Positions 1 through 5,029 of a stretch of 5,917 bases of DNA are shown in pieces. The notes under the pieces are model-generated. The model did no database searches. It saw only the letters and a list, made by a program, of their open reading frames with translations, and was not told the DNA's origin. Each line of letters opens with the position of its first letter. The first letter of the stretch is position 1. This DNA is from an uncultured bacterium (GTDB lineage Bacteria > Patescibacteriota > Minisyncoccia > Phycocordibacterales > CAIJYI01), in the NCBI GenBank assembly GCA_937871115.1, contig CALMXW010000026.1:1-5917 (forward strand), given 5' to 3'. Both the position numbers and the translations under genes were made by a program.

Positions 1-51
1 GTCACCACTGGTTGGGGACAGGTAGGGAGGATGACACGGGAGGCGATGTAG
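1..51 (+). CDS. possible 3' end of an upstream gene
   Basis: The first forward frame is open from base 1 to a TAG at 49-51 and would give a 16-residue C-terminus ending in TREAM. A strong terminator hairpin begins 17 bases after that stop, which fits the end of a co-directional gene. Another frame stays open to about base 94 but runs into the hairpin and so is less attractive. The piece is too short to recognise a family, and it may equally be untranslated sequence. Confidence 0.25.
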   Translation, partial: VTTGWGQVGRMTREAM

Positions 52-67
52 GGAGAAAGAACCGAAA

Positions 68-118
68 ATACAAAAACACAGGCGGGAGTAAATAACACTC
101 TCGCCTGTGTTTTTGTAT
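68..118 (+). terminator. long symmetric rho-independent terminator
   Basis: Arms 68-89 and 97-118 pair over 22 bases with a single G-U wobble, closing a 7-base loop (AAATAAC). The stem has a GC-rich core (CAGGCGGGAG side) flanked by an A-run on the left and a T-run on the right, so it can stop transcription in both directions. It separates whatever lies upstream from the ATPase gene. Its right arm overlaps the presumed -35 area of the next promoter. Confidence 0.85.
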
Positions 119-134
119 GATGCCTTGGTATAAT
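106..134 (+). promoter_or_regulatory. extended -10 promoter of the ATPase gene
   Basis: A perfect TATAAT at 129-134 is preceded by TGG at 126-128, giving the extended -10 form TGnTATAAT. The hexamer 17 bases upstream (TGTGTT, 106-111) is a weak -35, which an extended -10 can tolerate. The expected transcription start is about 141-142, at or next to the ATG at 142, so the mRNA would be leaderless. The -35 region lies inside the right arm of the preceding terminator. Confidence 0.75.
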
Positions 135-141
135 ACTTTGT

Positions 142-3015
142 ATGGATCAAATGCAGAATAGCTTTCCGAAATTTACATCTCCAGAAGAAGAGATAGCTTT
201 TCTCCGTGAAGAAATTAAAAAGAGAGAAAACGAACTCGAGCATGCCGGAGAAGCAGCGCCGCACTACGAGCGCGCCGTGGAAGAAAAGATTTCAGAATAT
301 CGCGCTTTGCCTGCACAGGAAATACTTGCGCCAGAGCATGCCATGCCACAAGAAGAAATCGGCGCTATCGTTTTAAATCTTGCACCGGAGACACACGACC
401 GGAAGATGGAAGAACTTCTTGGAATACTTGTCGATCGCGGAGTAATGAATGCTCTTTCTGTTGTGGAAGAAATGCAAAATCCGCATATCGAAGATGATTT
501 TCATCGAATGCTTGTGCAATACATCAAGCAAACTGAGGGCTCCGACACAAAAAGTCGCGGAACAGAGGTTCTTTCACAGGGTCTTACTATGACGTTGTTT
601 GAAGTATCGTTGCCTTCTGGCGCAGAGAGGGAAGAGCAGAAAAAAACTATCGAAGATTTGCTTGGTGCCATGGAGCAGTTTTATTCCGGCATGATGTCTA
701 TAGATCCTACTGTGAGTAAGCGATCTGCTCAAAATTATTTCTCTATAGAAATTGCTCTTCCTCATATTGGAGATGAGATTACGATGTATGTTGCTGTTCC
801 AGACAGCAAGAAGGGTCTTTTTGAAAAACAAATTTTAGCACTTTTTCCTGGGGCAAAAATTCTTGAAGCCCCCAATGACTATAATGTGTTCAATGCCGAG
901 GGGGTTTCGCTCGGGGCATATGCTGGATCCTCTCGCAATCCCATTTTCCCACTCAAGACGTACAAAGAATTCCACGAAGATCCGCTCAATGTCGTACTCA
1001 ATGTATTTTCAAAACTTGAAAAAGCCGGAGAGGGGGCCGCGGTGCAATTTCTCATCTCTCCCGTAGGAGACACCTTCACTACTCGCTACAAACACTCTCT
1101 CGAAAAGCTCAAGCGCGGAGAATCTCTCAAGGAGGTGCTGAATGATGATGGAGAAGTGGTGCAAATCTTGAAGGGTGTATTCAAGGAAGGTGCGGGGATT
1201 CTCGGATCGGTGTTTAGCTCATCTCCTGTTGACCCGAAAGAGGCGGCGGCAAAAGAAAAAGAAGCGAGAGAAAAAAAGAAACAACGCGAAAAAGAACGAA
1301 ACCAAGATGCTATTGAAAAGATAGAAGAGAAGATCGCATCGCCTATTTTTGACACAAACATTCGCGTCATTGCGAGTGCAGCAAACCGTGCGCGGGCCGA
1401 AGAAATACTCGGCGAGCTCGAATCGGCATTTCACCAGTTTGAAGATGGCCGAGGAAACGGCATCGCCTTTCACAAGCTCTCTTCTCGAAAAGTGGAGCAT
1501 CTTTTCCACGATTTTTCATTCCGGTTGTTTTCTGTCGACGAAAGTTTTCCGCTCAATATACAAGAGCTCGTGACAGTATGTCACTTTCCTACAGAGAAGA
1601 CCGCCCAGCCACAACTCAAAGAAGTGCAAGCTACGCAGGCTCCGGCTCCGCTCGATCTACCTGAAGAAGGGATTATTCTCGGGGAAAATGTTTTCCGCGC
1701 AGTGAGAAAAGACATTCGCTTTGGAAAAGAAGATCGCGTGAGACATTTCTACGTCATCGGTCAGACAGGGACAGGAAAGACCGTCCTCTTGAAGAACATG
1801 ATTATCCAAGATATCCAAAATGGCGACGGCGTCTGCTATATAGATCCGCACGGCACAGACATCGAAGATATTCTGGCGAACATTCCAAGAGAGCGAGTGA
1901 ACGATGTTATTTACTTCGATCCTTCTCATATGGCGCGGCCGATGGGACTCAACATGCTCGAATTTGACCCGCGTTTTCCCGAGCAAAAAACTTTTGTCGT
2001 CAACGAGCTTCTCTCTATCTTCAACAAACTCTTCGACATGAAAGTCGCTGGTGGCCCCGCATTTGAGCAGTATTTCCGCAATGCTTCGCTTCTCGTGATG
2101 GAGCATCCAGAGAGTGGTAACACGCTTCTTGAAATCGGCCGCGTGATGGGAGACAAGCGCTTCCGCGAGATGAAACTTTTGTATTGTAAAAATCCGATCA
2201 TCAAACAATTTTGGACAAACGCAGAGAAGACGACCGGCGAGCAATCACTCGCCAACTTCGTGCCGTACATCACCAACAAGTTTGACGTGTTCATCACCAA
2301 CGACATCATGCGGCCTATCGTCGCGCAGGAGCACTCGGCGTTCAACTTCCGAGAAATAATGGATGAGCGGAAAATCCTTTTGGTCAATCTTGCCAAGGGG
2401 CGCCTGGGCGACATTAACTCGCATCTCTTGGGCCTCGTGCTCGTCGGGAAAATTCTCATGGCCGCACTTTCGCGTGTGGACGTGCTGGGGAAAGGGGAGC
2501 CGCCTCCAGATTTTTATCTCTACATCGACGAGTTTCAAAATGTCACCACCGACTCTATCTCGACGATTCTCTCCGAAGCGAGAAAGTATCGCCTCGCGCT
2601 CAACATGGCGCACCAGTTTATTGGTCAGCTGGAGGAAAAAATCCGCGATTCTGTTTTTGGTAATGTGGGCTCAATGGCGGTGTTTCGTGTGGGGGCGGAA
2701 GATGCAGAATTTTTCGAAAAACAATTCCAACCGACTTTTTCTGCGGCCGATATTATAAAAATCGCCAACTGGAACGCGTATACGAAGCTCCTCATGCGTG
2801 GGTTGCCGTCGAAGCCGTTTAGTATCGCCACGCTCGCTCCGCAAAAGGGCCACCCAGAGCTCGCAGACCACATTAAGGAGCTCTCACATCTTCGCTACGG
2901 GCGCGATAGAGCAGAGATCGAGGCCGAGATTATGGCGAAATACAACGCCACCGCGAGTGCTAGTGCTCCCGCTTCCACCACCAGCGCATACACGCCGCAA
3001 AACACCGCACCGTAA
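142..3015 (+). CDS. TraG/VirD4/HerA-like type IV secretion-type ATPase (957 aa)
   Basis: This is a large P-loop ATPase of the FtsK/HerA/VirD4-VirB4 superfamily, which pump DNA or protein substrates across membranes or move DNA. The C-terminal motor shows Walker A GQTGTGKT at residues 540-547, followed by YIDPHG (566-571). Walker B is YLYIDEFQ with D796 and E797, and a sensor-like HQ sits at 824-825 in a segment (ARKYR...MAHQ) typical of conjugative coupling proteins. About 500 residues precede the motor. They include a charged probable coiled coil (about 13-37) and a K/E-rich stretch (about 366-397), and I recognise no named domain there. The last 20 residues are an Ala/Ser/Thr/Pro tail. No clear transmembrane segment is visible, unlike classical VirD4, so it is probably peripheral or works with a partner. 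No other secretion gene is in the window. The ATG at 142 is chosen because it lies 8 bases past the -10; the next in-frame ATG is at 151. ATPase class is firm, substrate unknown. Confidence 0.9.
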   Translation: MDQMQNSFPKFTSPEEEIAFLREEIKKRENELEHAGEAAPHYERAVEEKISEYRALPAQEILAPEHAMPQEEIGAIVLNLAPETHDRKMEELLGILVDRGVMNALSVVEEMQNPHIEDDFHRMLVQYIKQTEGSDTKSRGTEVLSQGLTMTLFEVSLPSGAEREEQKKTIEDLLGAMEQFYSGMMSIDPTVSKRSAQNYFSIEIALPHIGDEITMYVAVPDSKKGLFEKQILALFPGAKILEAPNDYNVFNAEGVSLGAYAGSSRNPIFPLKTYKEFHEDPLNVVLNVFSKLEKAGEGAAVQFLISPVGDTFTTRYKHSLEKLKRGESLKEVLNDDGEVVQILKGVFKEGAGILGSVFSSSPVDPKEAAAKEKEAREKKKQREKERNQDAIEKIEEKIASPIFDTNIRVIASAANRARAEEILGELESAFHQFEDGRGNGIAFHKLSSRKVEHLFHDFSFRLFSVDESFPLNIQELVTVCHFPTEKTAQPQLKEVQATQAPAPLDLPEEGIILGENVFRAVRKDIRFGKEDRVRHFYVIGQTGTGKTVLLKNMIIQDIQNGDGVCYIDPHGTDIEDILANIPRERVNDVIYFDPSHMARPMGLNMLEFDPRFPEQKTFVVNELLSIFNKLFDMKVAGGPAFEQYFRNASLLVMEHPESGNTLLEIGRVMGDKRFREMKLLYCKNPIIKQFWTNAEKTTGEQSLANFVPYITNKFDVFITNDIMRPIVAQEHSAFNFREIMDERKILLVNLAKGRLGDINSHLLGLVLVGKILMAALSRVDVLGKGEPPPDFYLYIDEFQNVTTDSISTILSEARKYRLALNMAHQFIGQLEEKIRDSVFGNVGSMAVFRVGAEDAEFFEKQFQPTFSAADIIKIANWNAYTKLLMRGLPSKPFSIATLAPQKGHPELADHIKELSHLRYGRDRAEIEAEIMAKYNATASASAPASTTSAYTPQNTAP

Positions 3016-3031
3016 CCCAAAGGAGAACATA

Positions 3032-3048
3032 TTGACAATATATGTCAA
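3032..3048. promoter_or_regulatory. palindromic operator candidate over the -35 box
   Basis: TTGACA and TGTCAA form a perfect inverted repeat with 6-base arms around ATATA. The arm centres are 11 bases apart, about one helical turn, as expected for a dimeric repressor binding one DNA face. The left arm is the -35 hexamer itself, so binding would block RNA polymerase. No regulator gene is in the window, and a chance palindrome of this size is possible in AT-rich DNA. Confidence 0.45.
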
Positions 3049-3060
3049 ATCTGATAGGAT
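3032..3060 (+). promoter_or_regulatory. near-consensus promoter of the structured RNA unit
   Basis: TTGACA (3032-3037), a spacer of exactly 17 bases, and TAGGAT (3055-3060) form a strong sigma-70-type promoter. TGA just before the -10 adds the extended -10 dinucleotide. Transcription should begin near 3067. It lies 17 bases past the ATPase stop codon, with no terminator between, so read-through from that gene is also possible. Confidence 0.8.
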
Positions 3061-3100
3061 GAAGGCAAGTGAGGGTGTTCTTTTAAGAAAGATATTAGAG

Positions 3101-3166
3101 GGAGGCCTGTGGTGATGTCGTTACAACACCGCCACAGGCGCTCCTTCCAATAACAAAAAGAAGGAG
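3101..3166 (+). promoter_or_regulatory. mutually exclusive hairpins controlling a Shine-Dalgarno site
   Basis: Hairpin 1 pairs 3101-3112 with 3132-3144 (12 bp, G3140 bulged). Its last arm bases CTCC (3141-3144) belong to CTCCTTC (3141-3147), which is a perfect 7-base complement of GAAGGAG (3160-3166), the Shine-Dalgarno-like site before the ATG at 3177. The full 7-bp anti-SD stem and the full hairpin 1 cannot form together. This resembles a translational switch. If the unit is purely non-coding, these are simply two competing helices. The ligand or trigger, if any, is unknown. Confidence 0.4.
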
Positions 3167-3176
3167 TGATTTTTTT

Positions 3177-3392
3177 ATGGAATTAGGAGATGAGAAGATG
3201 TGTCAACAACGTCCGCCCGAAAGCGGAATAATCCCAGCACGTGAATGTGACCAGAGAGATCTTCACAGGGAGGTGGATCCAGTCATATTTCATGGTAATG
3301 GGGGAACTGTTCCCCCGAGGGCTTATTACACCGACAAATCTGGTGTTGTCCTTTCACGAATGGAATTCGTGGATATCAACAGGAACAAGTAA
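3177..3392 (+). CDS. possible 71-residue small protein
   Basis: The ATG at 3177 follows GAAGGAG (3160-3166) with a 10-base gap, the only convincing Shine-Dalgarno site in the window. The frame stays open for 71 codons to TAA at 3390-3392. The product is polar, lacks membrane segments, has two cysteines (residues 9 and 24) and a VPPR motif near residue 46. I do not recognise it. Against it, the frame is covered by five or six strong RNA hairpins, and the neighbouring genes do not use Shine-Dalgarno sites. It may be a chance frame inside a structured RNA. Confidence 0.35.
   Translation: MELGDEKMCQQRPPESGIIPARECDQRDLHREVDPVIFHGNGGTVPPRAYYTDKSGVVLSRMEFVDINRNK
3294..3337 (+). repeat. nested-hairpin module, copy A
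   Basis: An outer helix (3295-3299 with 3325-3329) encloses a 7-bp hairpin GGGGGAA/TTCCCCC (3300-3306/3310-3316). An unpaired purine-rich GAGGGCTT lies on the 3' side only. It shares the identical 12-mer TTCCCCCGAGGG (3310-3321) and the following TTA...CACCGRCA pattern with copy B about 197 bases downstream. Confidence 0.5.
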
Positions 3393-3493
3393 GTTCTCTG
3401 CCGGTGCTGTTTGGAAACAGATAGCACCGGCGATTAGTCTCTGCTCAAAATTAAGAATTTCCTCATAAGTGCTCAAGAGTAAAGTGAGCTTTT

Positions 3494-3534
3494 GTGAGGG
3501 GATTTATTCCCCCGAGGGTTACCTCACCGGCACA
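3494..3534 (+). repeat. nested-hairpin module, copy B
   Basis: It has the same architecture as copy A: outer helix 3494-3497 with 3524-3527, inner hairpin 3498-3502/3508-3512, then an unpaired GAGGGTTA on the 3' side. The 12-mer TTCCCCCGAGGG recurs at 3507-3518, followed by CACCGGCA. After the 12-mer this copy is one base shorter than copy A before CACCG, which argues for resemblance at RNA rather than protein level. Confidence 0.5.
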
Positions 3535-3637
3535 GGGATATGTGCTTTTGCCGAGAAGTCTGCGTAAGGTTGTAACCCGCGAGCATTCAATGCTCCTCCA
3601 GAATGCTTGTCTGGAATCTTATGTAGAATTGCGGCGC

Positions 3638-3683
3638 AGACCGGATGTGGTTGAGCTTTGCTCTCCTCCGGTCTTTTTCTTTT
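3638..3683 (+). terminator. rho-independent terminator of the structured RNA unit
   Basis: AGACCGGA (3638-3645) pairs perfectly with TCCGGTCT (3667-3674). Inside, GAGC (3653-3656) can pair with GCTC (3660-3663). A T-rich tract interrupted by one C follows directly (3674-3683). It ends the unit just before the ndk promoter begins at 3687. Confidence 0.8.
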
Positions 3684-3686
3684 CTG

Positions 3687-3715
3687 TTGCGACTTTTCAT
3701 ATTTTCTGTTATAGT
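3687..3715 (+). promoter_or_regulatory. ndk promoter
   Basis: TTGCGA (3687-3692), a 17-base spacer and TATAGT (3710-3715) with an upstream TGT (3707-3709, extended -10) form a good promoter. Transcription should start near 3722, giving an approximately 45-base leader for ndk. The leader opens with a small hairpin (3724-3728 with 3733-3737, loop CTGG), placed where it could protect the 5' end. Confidence 0.75.
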
Positions 3716-3766
3716 ACCCGCACATTCTCTGGAGAATTATTCATTTTTAAGCATAAGATTATTTTT

Positions 3767-4351
3767 ATGAAGCATCCGAAAGAAGAGCGAACATTTGTTA
3801 TGATCAAGCCGGACGGCGTGCGCAAGGGTCTCGTTGGTGAAATCATCAAGCGTATCGAGCAGCGTGACTTAAAGATCGTCGCACTCGAAATGTTCCAGCC
3901 GACAGCAAAACAGATCGACGGGCACTACCCGAAAGATAAACAGTGGATTACGCGCCTTGGAGAAAAAACCCTCTCCACATACGCGAAGTATGGGTATGAT
4001 GCGAAGAAGGAGCTCGGCACCGACAAAGCAGAGGTCATCGGCCCACAGGTACGAAAGTGGCTTGTCGATTTTATGATCTCCGCTCCGCTCGTGCGCATGG
4101 TGGTGCAGGGCGTGCACGCTGTCGACATGGTACGAAAGATTGCTGGCCCGACGATGCCGTATCAGGCCGACATGGGGACGATCCGCGGCGATTATTCTGC
4201 AGATTCTCCTGCTCTCGCCAACAAAGAGAAGCGCGCGGTGATGAATCTTATTCACGCATCTGAAACACAAGAAGAGGCAGCGCACGAAATCAAATACTGG
4301 TTTGGTAAAAGCCCGGTCTATACGTACAAGAGATTTGGAATTGATGAATAG
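3767..4351 (+). CDS. ndk: nucleoside diphosphate kinase, long form (194 aa)
   Basis: NDK moves the gamma phosphate from an NTP (usually ATP) to other NDPs and dNDPs through a phosphohistidine, balancing cytoplasmic nucleotide pools. The N-terminus has the family start with the KPDGV motif (K14). The active site is NLIHASE, with catalytic His163 and Asn160. GTIRGDY (137-143) supplies the conserved arginine R140, and R123 sits in VRKIAG. Ordinary bacterial NDKs have about 140-150 residues. This one has some 30-35 extra residues between HYP (53-55) and KWLVDFM (97-103), plus a slightly longer C-terminus. I recall similar long NDKs from CPR bacteria, so this is probably a lineage form and not a fusion. 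The frame is open upstream to 3494, but a terminator and promoter lie in that stretch, so the ATG at 3767 is the sensible start. No Shine-Dalgarno site precedes it. Confidence 0.95.
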   Translation: MKHPKEERTFVMIKPDGVRKGLVGEIIKRIEQRDLKIVALEMFQPTAKQIDGHYPKDKQWITRLGEKTLSTYAKYGYDAKKELGTDKAEVIGPQVRKWLVDFMISAPLVRMVVQGVHAVDMVRKIAGPTMPYQADMGTIRGDYSADSPALANKEKRAVMNLIHASETQEEAAHEIKYWFGKSPVYTYKRFGIDE

Positions 4352-4354
4352 GAT

Positions 4355-4383
4355 TTGCACAACGAATGTTGTGAGCGTATAGT
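4355..4383 (+). promoter_or_regulatory. promoter of the small structured RNA
   Basis: TTGCAC (4355-4360), exactly 17 bases, then TATAGT (4378-4383). Transcription is expected to start near A4390, which is the first base of the RNA's closing stem. The -35 begins four bases after the ndk stop codon. Confidence 0.75.
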
Positions 4384-4389
4384 GAGGAT

Positions 4390-4547
4390 AAGCCGATAGC
4401 AATTGCTTAGGTATTCTAAATCAGGGAGCCTGGAAGTTGCGCCGGGGATGAATGTCCAGACGGTACACAGGGCACCCACTTAGCACTTCGCTAAGAACAA
4501 TTGCATCGGCTTAAAAAAAGTCTTTCCGCAATGGGAAGACTTTTTTT
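4390..4547 (+). ncRNA. small rod-shaped RNA, 6S-like candidate
   Basis: The predicted 5' end (A4390) pairs exactly with the segment just before the terminator: 4390-4397 with 4505-4512, 4399-4405 with 4498-4504 (A4398 bulged), and 4406-4410 with 4491-4495 (two A bulged), about 20 bp. An open bubble follows, about 13 bases on each strand (4411-4423 and 4478-4490). Beyond it is an irregular apical arm: GGG 4424-4426 with CCC 4475-4477, GCC 4428-4430 with GGC 4471-4473, then GCCG 4441-4444 with CGGT 4461-4464, and an apical loop near 4452. Closed ends, a central bubble flanked by G-C pairs, and a dedicated promoter and terminator fit 6S RNA, which binds the RNA polymerase holoenzyme by imitating an open promoter. 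The RNA body is about 123 nt, shorter than the usual 160-200, and 6S is poorly conserved in sequence, so the class is tentative. It lacks the SRP apical motif. Confidence 0.65.
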
Positions 4548-4550
4548 GTT
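4513..4550 (+). terminator. terminator of the small RNA
   Basis: Arms 4513-4527 and 4533-4547 pair over 15 bases with one wobble around the loop GCAAT. The GC-containing core is flanked by seven A on the left and seven T on the right, so it can work in both directions. It ends the small RNA and any read-through from ndk. Confidence 0.9.
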
Positions 4551-4579
4551 TTGCGCCGGCGCACGCCCCAGTGTATAAT
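4551..4579 (+). promoter_or_regulatory. promoter of the membrane protein gene
   Basis: TTGCGC (4551-4556), a 17-base spacer and a perfect TATAAT (4574-4579). The predicted transcription start, about 4586-4587, coincides with the ATG at 4587, so this mRNA is probably leaderless. Confidence 0.75.
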
Positions 4580-4586
4580 TGAGCCC

Positions 4587-5021
4587 ATGGCTACGATATT
4601 TTCTCCCCTTCGTGTATACCAGCTCAGTGTTTTTACACTCTTTGCCTCTATTGCAATATTGCATGCTCTGGGTTTTCAGTACTCGCTCTATTTCCATCTC
4701 TGGTGGTATGACATACCGATGCACATGCTCGGAGGACTCGCGATAGCCGTCCTCTCTGCCTACATTTTCTTTCTTCGTTCCCCGAAAGAGGGGGAGATTT
4801 CGATGAACAGAATTTACACAACTATTCTCCTCTCTGTTTTTGTTGTCGGTATTTTGTGGGAAATTTTTGAACTTGTTATGCATTGGGCGCTTACGTTGTA
4901 TTGGTTTGGGTGGACTGACACAACGAAGGATCTTTTTGATGACATGGTAGGAGGGTATGTGGGAACGAAAATATTTTTGGCGTTTTACTGGAAATACAGA
5001 CGAGATTTTATACCTCAATAA
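4587..5021 (+). CDS. four-helix membrane protein, YjdF/DUF2238-like (144 aa)
   Basis: This is a small integral membrane protein with about four hydrophobic segments (roughly residues 13-33, 44-63, 77-98 and 118-135). Polar residues lie in and next to the helices: YDIPMHMLGG (D42, H46), WEIFE (W91, E92, E95), and DTTKDLFDDMVGG (D111, D115, D118, D119). This set of Asp/His/Glu positions matches my recollection of the YjdF/DUF2238 type of uncharacterised membrane proteins; VanZ-like proteins are a looser alternative. The function is unknown, and the acidic residues could bind metal or form an active site. The frame extends 12 codons upstream to 4551, but that covers the promoter, so the ATG at 4587 is preferred. 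The next gene begins 8 bases after its stop, suggesting co-transcription. Confidence 0.8.
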   Translation: MATIFSPLRVYQLSVFTLFASIAILHALGFQYSLYFHLWWYDIPMHMLGGLAIAVLSAYIFFLRSPKEGEISMNRIYTTILLSVFVVGILWEIFELVMHWALTLYWFGWTDTTKDLFDDMVGGYVGTKIFLAFYWKYRRDFIPQ

Positions 5022-5029
5022 CAACCAAC

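Larger units (their letters stand above)
3067..3683 (+). ncRNA. candidate large structured RNA (about 610 nt), unrecognised family
   Basis: The span runs from a strong promoter to a rho-independent terminator and is an almost continuous chain of stem-loops. Clear ones, by arm positions:
- 3101-3112/3132-3144, 12 bp with one bulge
- 3141-3147/3160-3166, 7 bp
- 3212-3216/3223-3227
- a long arm 3241-3251/3282-3293 with an inner stem 3258-3266/3273-3279
- 3295-3299/3325-3329 enclosing 3300-3306/3310-3316
- 3333-3337/3346-3350
- 3355-3360/3366-3371
- 3400-3408/3423-3431, 9 bp
- 3461-3466/3494-3499 enclosing 3471-3475/3485-3489
- 3498-3502/3508-3512
- 3530-3534/3541-3545
- 3581-3586/3590-3595
- 3597-3602/3610-3615
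Terminator 3638-3674 ends the unit. I see no tmRNA, RNase P, SRP or rRNA signature. An overlapping 71-codon frame (3177-3392) is the main alternative: this could be a structured mRNA. Confidence 0.6.

Noticed and set aside
1657..2244. 195-codon frame on the minus strand
   Set aside because: It lies wholly inside the motor domain of the ATPase gene and is a shadow of its codon pattern, with no ribosome site or recognisable product.
3032..3115. Possible leader peptide (26 codons from TTG 3032 or 18 from ATG 3059) after AAAGGAG near 3020, ending inside the first hairpin
   Set aside because: Its starts lie upstream of the predicted transcription start at about 3067, so it could be translated only on read-through RNA, and its length is within chance.
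3241..3468. 75-codon frame overlapping the 71-codon frame in another phase
   Set aside because: It has no ribosome site, it is covered by RNA stems, and its composition is not convincing.
3549..3645. Possible RNase P P4 strands (GAGAAGTCTG and GCAGACCGG)
   Set aside because: The matches are loose, only about 90 nt apart, and no other RNase P motif is present.
3494..3766. Open frame in phase with ndk that would add 91 residues to its N-terminus
   Set aside because: It crosses a rho-independent terminator (3638-3683) and the ndk promoter (3687-3715), and the NDK fold begins normally at the ATG at 3767.
4421..4445. Resemblance of TCAGGGAGCCTGGAAG to the SRP RNA apical domain
   Set aside because: The GGAA is not closed by the expected pairs, the AGCA side of the symmetric loop is absent, and the segment is not at the tip of the rod.
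4384..4515. Echo of RNase P RNA: GAGGATAAGCCGAT and CGGCTTA pairing like P4, and GATGAATG near the 3' half
   Set aside because: The conserved ACAGAA segment is missing and about 120 nt is far too short for bacterial RNase P RNA. The pairing is explained by the closing stem.
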